In this document: in pieces, positions 61,879-64,000 of the stretch
Layout of the letters: each line of letters begins with the position of its first letter
Position numbering within the stretch: position 1 is the first letter of the stretch
NCBI GenBank assembly: GCA_009823395.1
Contig: CM020510.1
Location: 17,154,273-17,218,272, forward strand
Direction: 5' to 3'
DNA: 64,000 nucleotides
Source: Thamnaconus septentrionalis
Lineage: Eukaryota; Chordata; Actinopteri; Tetraodontiformes; Monacanthidae
Position numbers and translations under genes: made by a program
Notes under the pieces: model-generated
What the model was told of the DNA's origin: nothing
Databases searched by the model: none
The model's input: the letters and a program-made list of their open reading frames with translations, nothing else

Positions 61879-63343
61879 ATTTGTATTTATAGTTTTTACT
61901 AAATTACTACTGGCACTTAAATAAATCTTAATGTAAATTTAACGTGAGCTTGAAGGTTAGATTCACTAAGCTAGCTAAAAAAAAAAAAAAAAAGTGGCGC
62001 CACTTTTTTGAAAAGAGCTCACGCTCCTTTTTTTAAACGAACTTCGACTCACACAGAGGGCGGTTTAAAAAAAGAACAAAGGAAAACATTCCTGACTATT
62101 TGGATTATTTCTGAATTCTCCCACTCAATCCAAGGCCACGAGGGATAGGAAATTGCTGTGATAACTGGCTATAGGCCAGCTTAGTTTCTGAGCAGCACTG
62201 GATGTGCTCATTTTCATAACGGCAAGAGCTCCTATCTGTTAACCCTCCCCCTTTATTAACTTTCTGTCTTGCTAGTGTGCCTCTTTTTTTTAAGGGGCTG
62301 CTGGTAAAATGGTGTTTTAGAGATGGTTAATGACGGAGACGCAACTCGTGCATTTAAACTCCGGGGGGGCGAGACTTTGTTCTGCAGACTTTCTAGGCAT
62401 TGGCTGCAGCAAACATTCATATGAGTTAGGATACGAGCGAGGGAGAGAGTTATCTTCCCTCCTCCCTTCCACGTCTTGTCCTGGTTGAAGGGATGGTCTG
62501 TTACTGCATTTAGGGGGGGCGAGGGAGGGCATGTTGTTGCACCTGCTCCATACATGTCCGTAGCTCCAAGTTGACAGGTGCGCGCGTTTGGTTGTCTCGT
62601 GTGCACAAAGAGCTCTGTAATATGCCGGCGTCGCGCTAATGTTCTGGAAAAGGGAAATCCTGCATGACTGGATGGAGACACCTGACTCTATTGCCATCTG
62701 TTTTTATGCAGTGAGCGGGAGTCCATTATCCTGGCGTGCCCTCACACGCGATGTACACCTGTTGCTCAGCCCAGCTTCGCATGAAGCCTGCTGCTGCCAA
62801 AAAGCATTGATTATCGATCACCGCCACAGACTTTTCTGGCGCTCAGTGTTGAGACCACAGTTTTTTTTACCGCGACGCACGTTGTGCTTTATTGTTCTGC
62901 TTCTCAGGGATCCGACACCAATGCAGGTCAGTAAACGACACAGCCATGACTCACAGGGGTCCTGTGGTGTTAATTACCTGAGCCAGCCGCCTACACAGCC
63001 CTGCCGCCTGATTTGGATCTCATTTTTGTGTGAGTTCCGCCAACTTGAGTCGGAGCATCTTCGGGGTGTCAGACTGTTGCAGGTGTGAAGTAGATGACGA
63101 ACATTAAAGGGGAAGTTCAAAGGCATCACTTGCATCAACGGAGTCCTGACTCACAGGAATCAACACAAAGTTGTAATGACCTGGTCCACTTTGTCTGAGC
63201 TGTGAGTCACTGTACGCTCATGTCAGATGTGCGTGCGGCCACTTTTATTTTCTCCCTGTAGAGCAATGAATCCATTGTTGTGGCTGTTGAACCACCGGCA
63301 CCACCGTTAGCGTTCATTTCCTTTCTAAGGGTACTCGATTTAA
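58199..63343 (+). other. Probable intron 1 of the unnamed + strand gene, no coding exon seen
   Basis: If the 58199 donor is used, this is intron. GC-rich to about 59170, then AT-rich. It holds an AAT microsatellite (61827-61873) and a poly(A) run (61979-61995). Open frames at 61013-61436 and 62256-63088 match nothing I recognise. A consensus donor GAGGTAAGTA exists on the minus strand near 60525. Confidence 0.45.
61827..61873. repeat. (AAT)n microsatellite
   Basis: About 15 units with one GAT interruption. Confidence 0.95.
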
Positions 63344-63545
63344 AGGTCCAGTGTGTAATATTGGGCTTAAATTGGGGTTTTTTATATTGGTAAAAGCTCA
63401 ACATATTGCTCTTAAATACAGTATTAAAAGCGTATGCTCGCAGTACAATAAAAGGAATTTGGTTTTCCTGCCCTTAGAACAGTTCTCATATATGTATCAG
63501 AATATACATAGAGCAAGAGTCTTACTCCTAGTTAGCTACCATCGA
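63344..63545 (+). repeat. TTAA-flanked interspersed repeat, copy 2
   Basis: Preceded by TTAA (63340-63343) and starting AGGTCCAGTGTGTAATAT. Word by word it follows the minus-strand copy at 5055-5250, including TATTGGTAAAAGCT, CAGTACAATAA, GGTTTTCCTGCCCTTAGAAC and TAGTTAGCTACC. The right end is lost or overlapped by a Penelope-like remnant. Confidence 0.65.
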
Positions 63546-63589
63546 AACCGCTGGCAGGCAGGCTACCTTAATTACCAGGTTTCCTTCAA

Positions 63590-63790
63590 AATTTTGCACA
63601 CTTTCATAGAGGATGGATGGTTTGAGAGGGCCGTCAAGAAGGCCATCTATGTGAAAGTAGAGCGACCCTCTTTAAATAGAGGGGGGCGGGGACTGAGACA
63701 TCACCTGTCCTCATCTTACAATGCTGTTTAGGAGACATTACCCCGGCGCTTAACAGACCAACCTATTTGGAGGAGCATCTGCTTAGGCTG
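63590..63790 (+). pseudogene. Remnant of Penelope-like retroelement, GIY-YIG endonuclease end
   Basis: The frame reads FIEDGWFERAVKKAIYVKVE, then RPSLNRGG and LRHHLSSSYNAV, followed by a stop at 63729 and, after it, ETLPRRLTDQP. This is the C-terminal motif of the reverse transcriptase/GIY-YIG protein of fish Penelope-like elements (GWFERGVKEAIYVK and LNRGGGLRHHLS-YNAV). An extra codon splits GGGL into GGRGL and the internal stop breaks the frame, so the copy is dead. The 5' part is missing. What remains runs toward the window end. Confidence 0.75.
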
Positions 63791-63897
63791 CTGGGACACC
63801 AGCTTCTTTGGCACACACATTGGGCTGTCATGTGACCTCAGTCATGTGACCCGTATGAGTCTTTAACGGCCAGAGCTACTTCCTGTGGACCAAACAA

Positions 63898-63931
63898 CTG
63901 ATGAAGGCGTTCGGGTGAACACCGGAACGTC
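63898..63931 (+). ncRNA. Hammerhead-ribozyme-like motif, degenerate
   Basis: CTGATGA (63898-63904) is followed by a stem GGCGTTC / GAACACC (one mismatch) around GGGT, then GGAACGTC where the hammerhead core expects GAAA and GUC. Penelope-like elements are known to carry hammerhead motifs in their terminal parts, and a Penelope remnant lies just upstream. The A-G closing pair and GGAAC instead of GAAAC indicate it is probably inactive. Confidence 0.35.
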
Positions 63932-64000
63932 TTGTGTTTTTAAATTTGTTCTTTTTGTTGGAACAAATTCAAAAGAACTTTTCTACCTGGATAAATTAAT

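Overview
The window is vertebrate nuclear DNA, almost certainly from a teleost fish. It has short exons with GT-AG introns, many dinucleotide and tetranucleotide microsatellites, tRNA-derived SINE copies and small hAT, Tc1 and TTAA-flanked DNA elements of the kind common in percomorph fish. There is also a Penelope-like retroelement remnant. I see no operons, CRISPR arrays or bacterial genes. Only two protein-coding genes can be supported, and most long open frames are noise in purine-rich, pyrimidine-rich or repeat DNA.

Left part (1-19.3 kb, + strand): the last two coding exons of ttc9 (tetratricopeptide repeat protein 9) lie at 13101-13283 and 14881-14975. The 5' coding exon, which carries the start codon and the first TPR, is not in the window. 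The first 13.1 kb is therefore read as intron 1, without coding exons and with nested DNA transposons. A long 3' UTR probably runs to an AATAAA at 19309.

Middle part (22.8-54.6 kb, - strand): a complete mixed-lineage kinase gene, map3k9 (MLK1), in 11 coding exons. Every junction has consensus GT-AG dinucleotides and compatible phase, giving a 3,291-nt reading frame (1,096 codons). The product has a Ser/Pro-rich N-terminus, SH3 domain, kinase domain, leucine zipper, CRIB motif and long Ser/Pro-rich tail ending in the conserved MLK1 C-terminus. Intron 1 is about 20 kb and holds most of the repeats. ttc9 and map3k9 are convergent, as they are next to each other in the human genome (14q24.2).

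Right part (54.6-64 kb): the map3k9 5' flank, then a CpG-containing block with a perfect 12-bp NRF1-type palindrome (58033-58044) and a consensus splice donor at 58199. This looks like the promoter and non-coding first exon of a + strand gene. By human synteny that gene could be pcnx1, but no pcnx1 coding sequence is visible. The window ends in a TTAA-type repeat, a second copy of which lies inverted near 5 kb, and in a decayed Penelope-like element with a hammerhead-like motif.

I did not find a convincing previously undescribed system. The best second-look items are two strong hairpins in map3k9 intron 4, the unassigned promoter at 58 kb, the hammerhead-like motif at 63.9 kb and several DNA elements whose terminal repeats and target-site duplications can be read directly.
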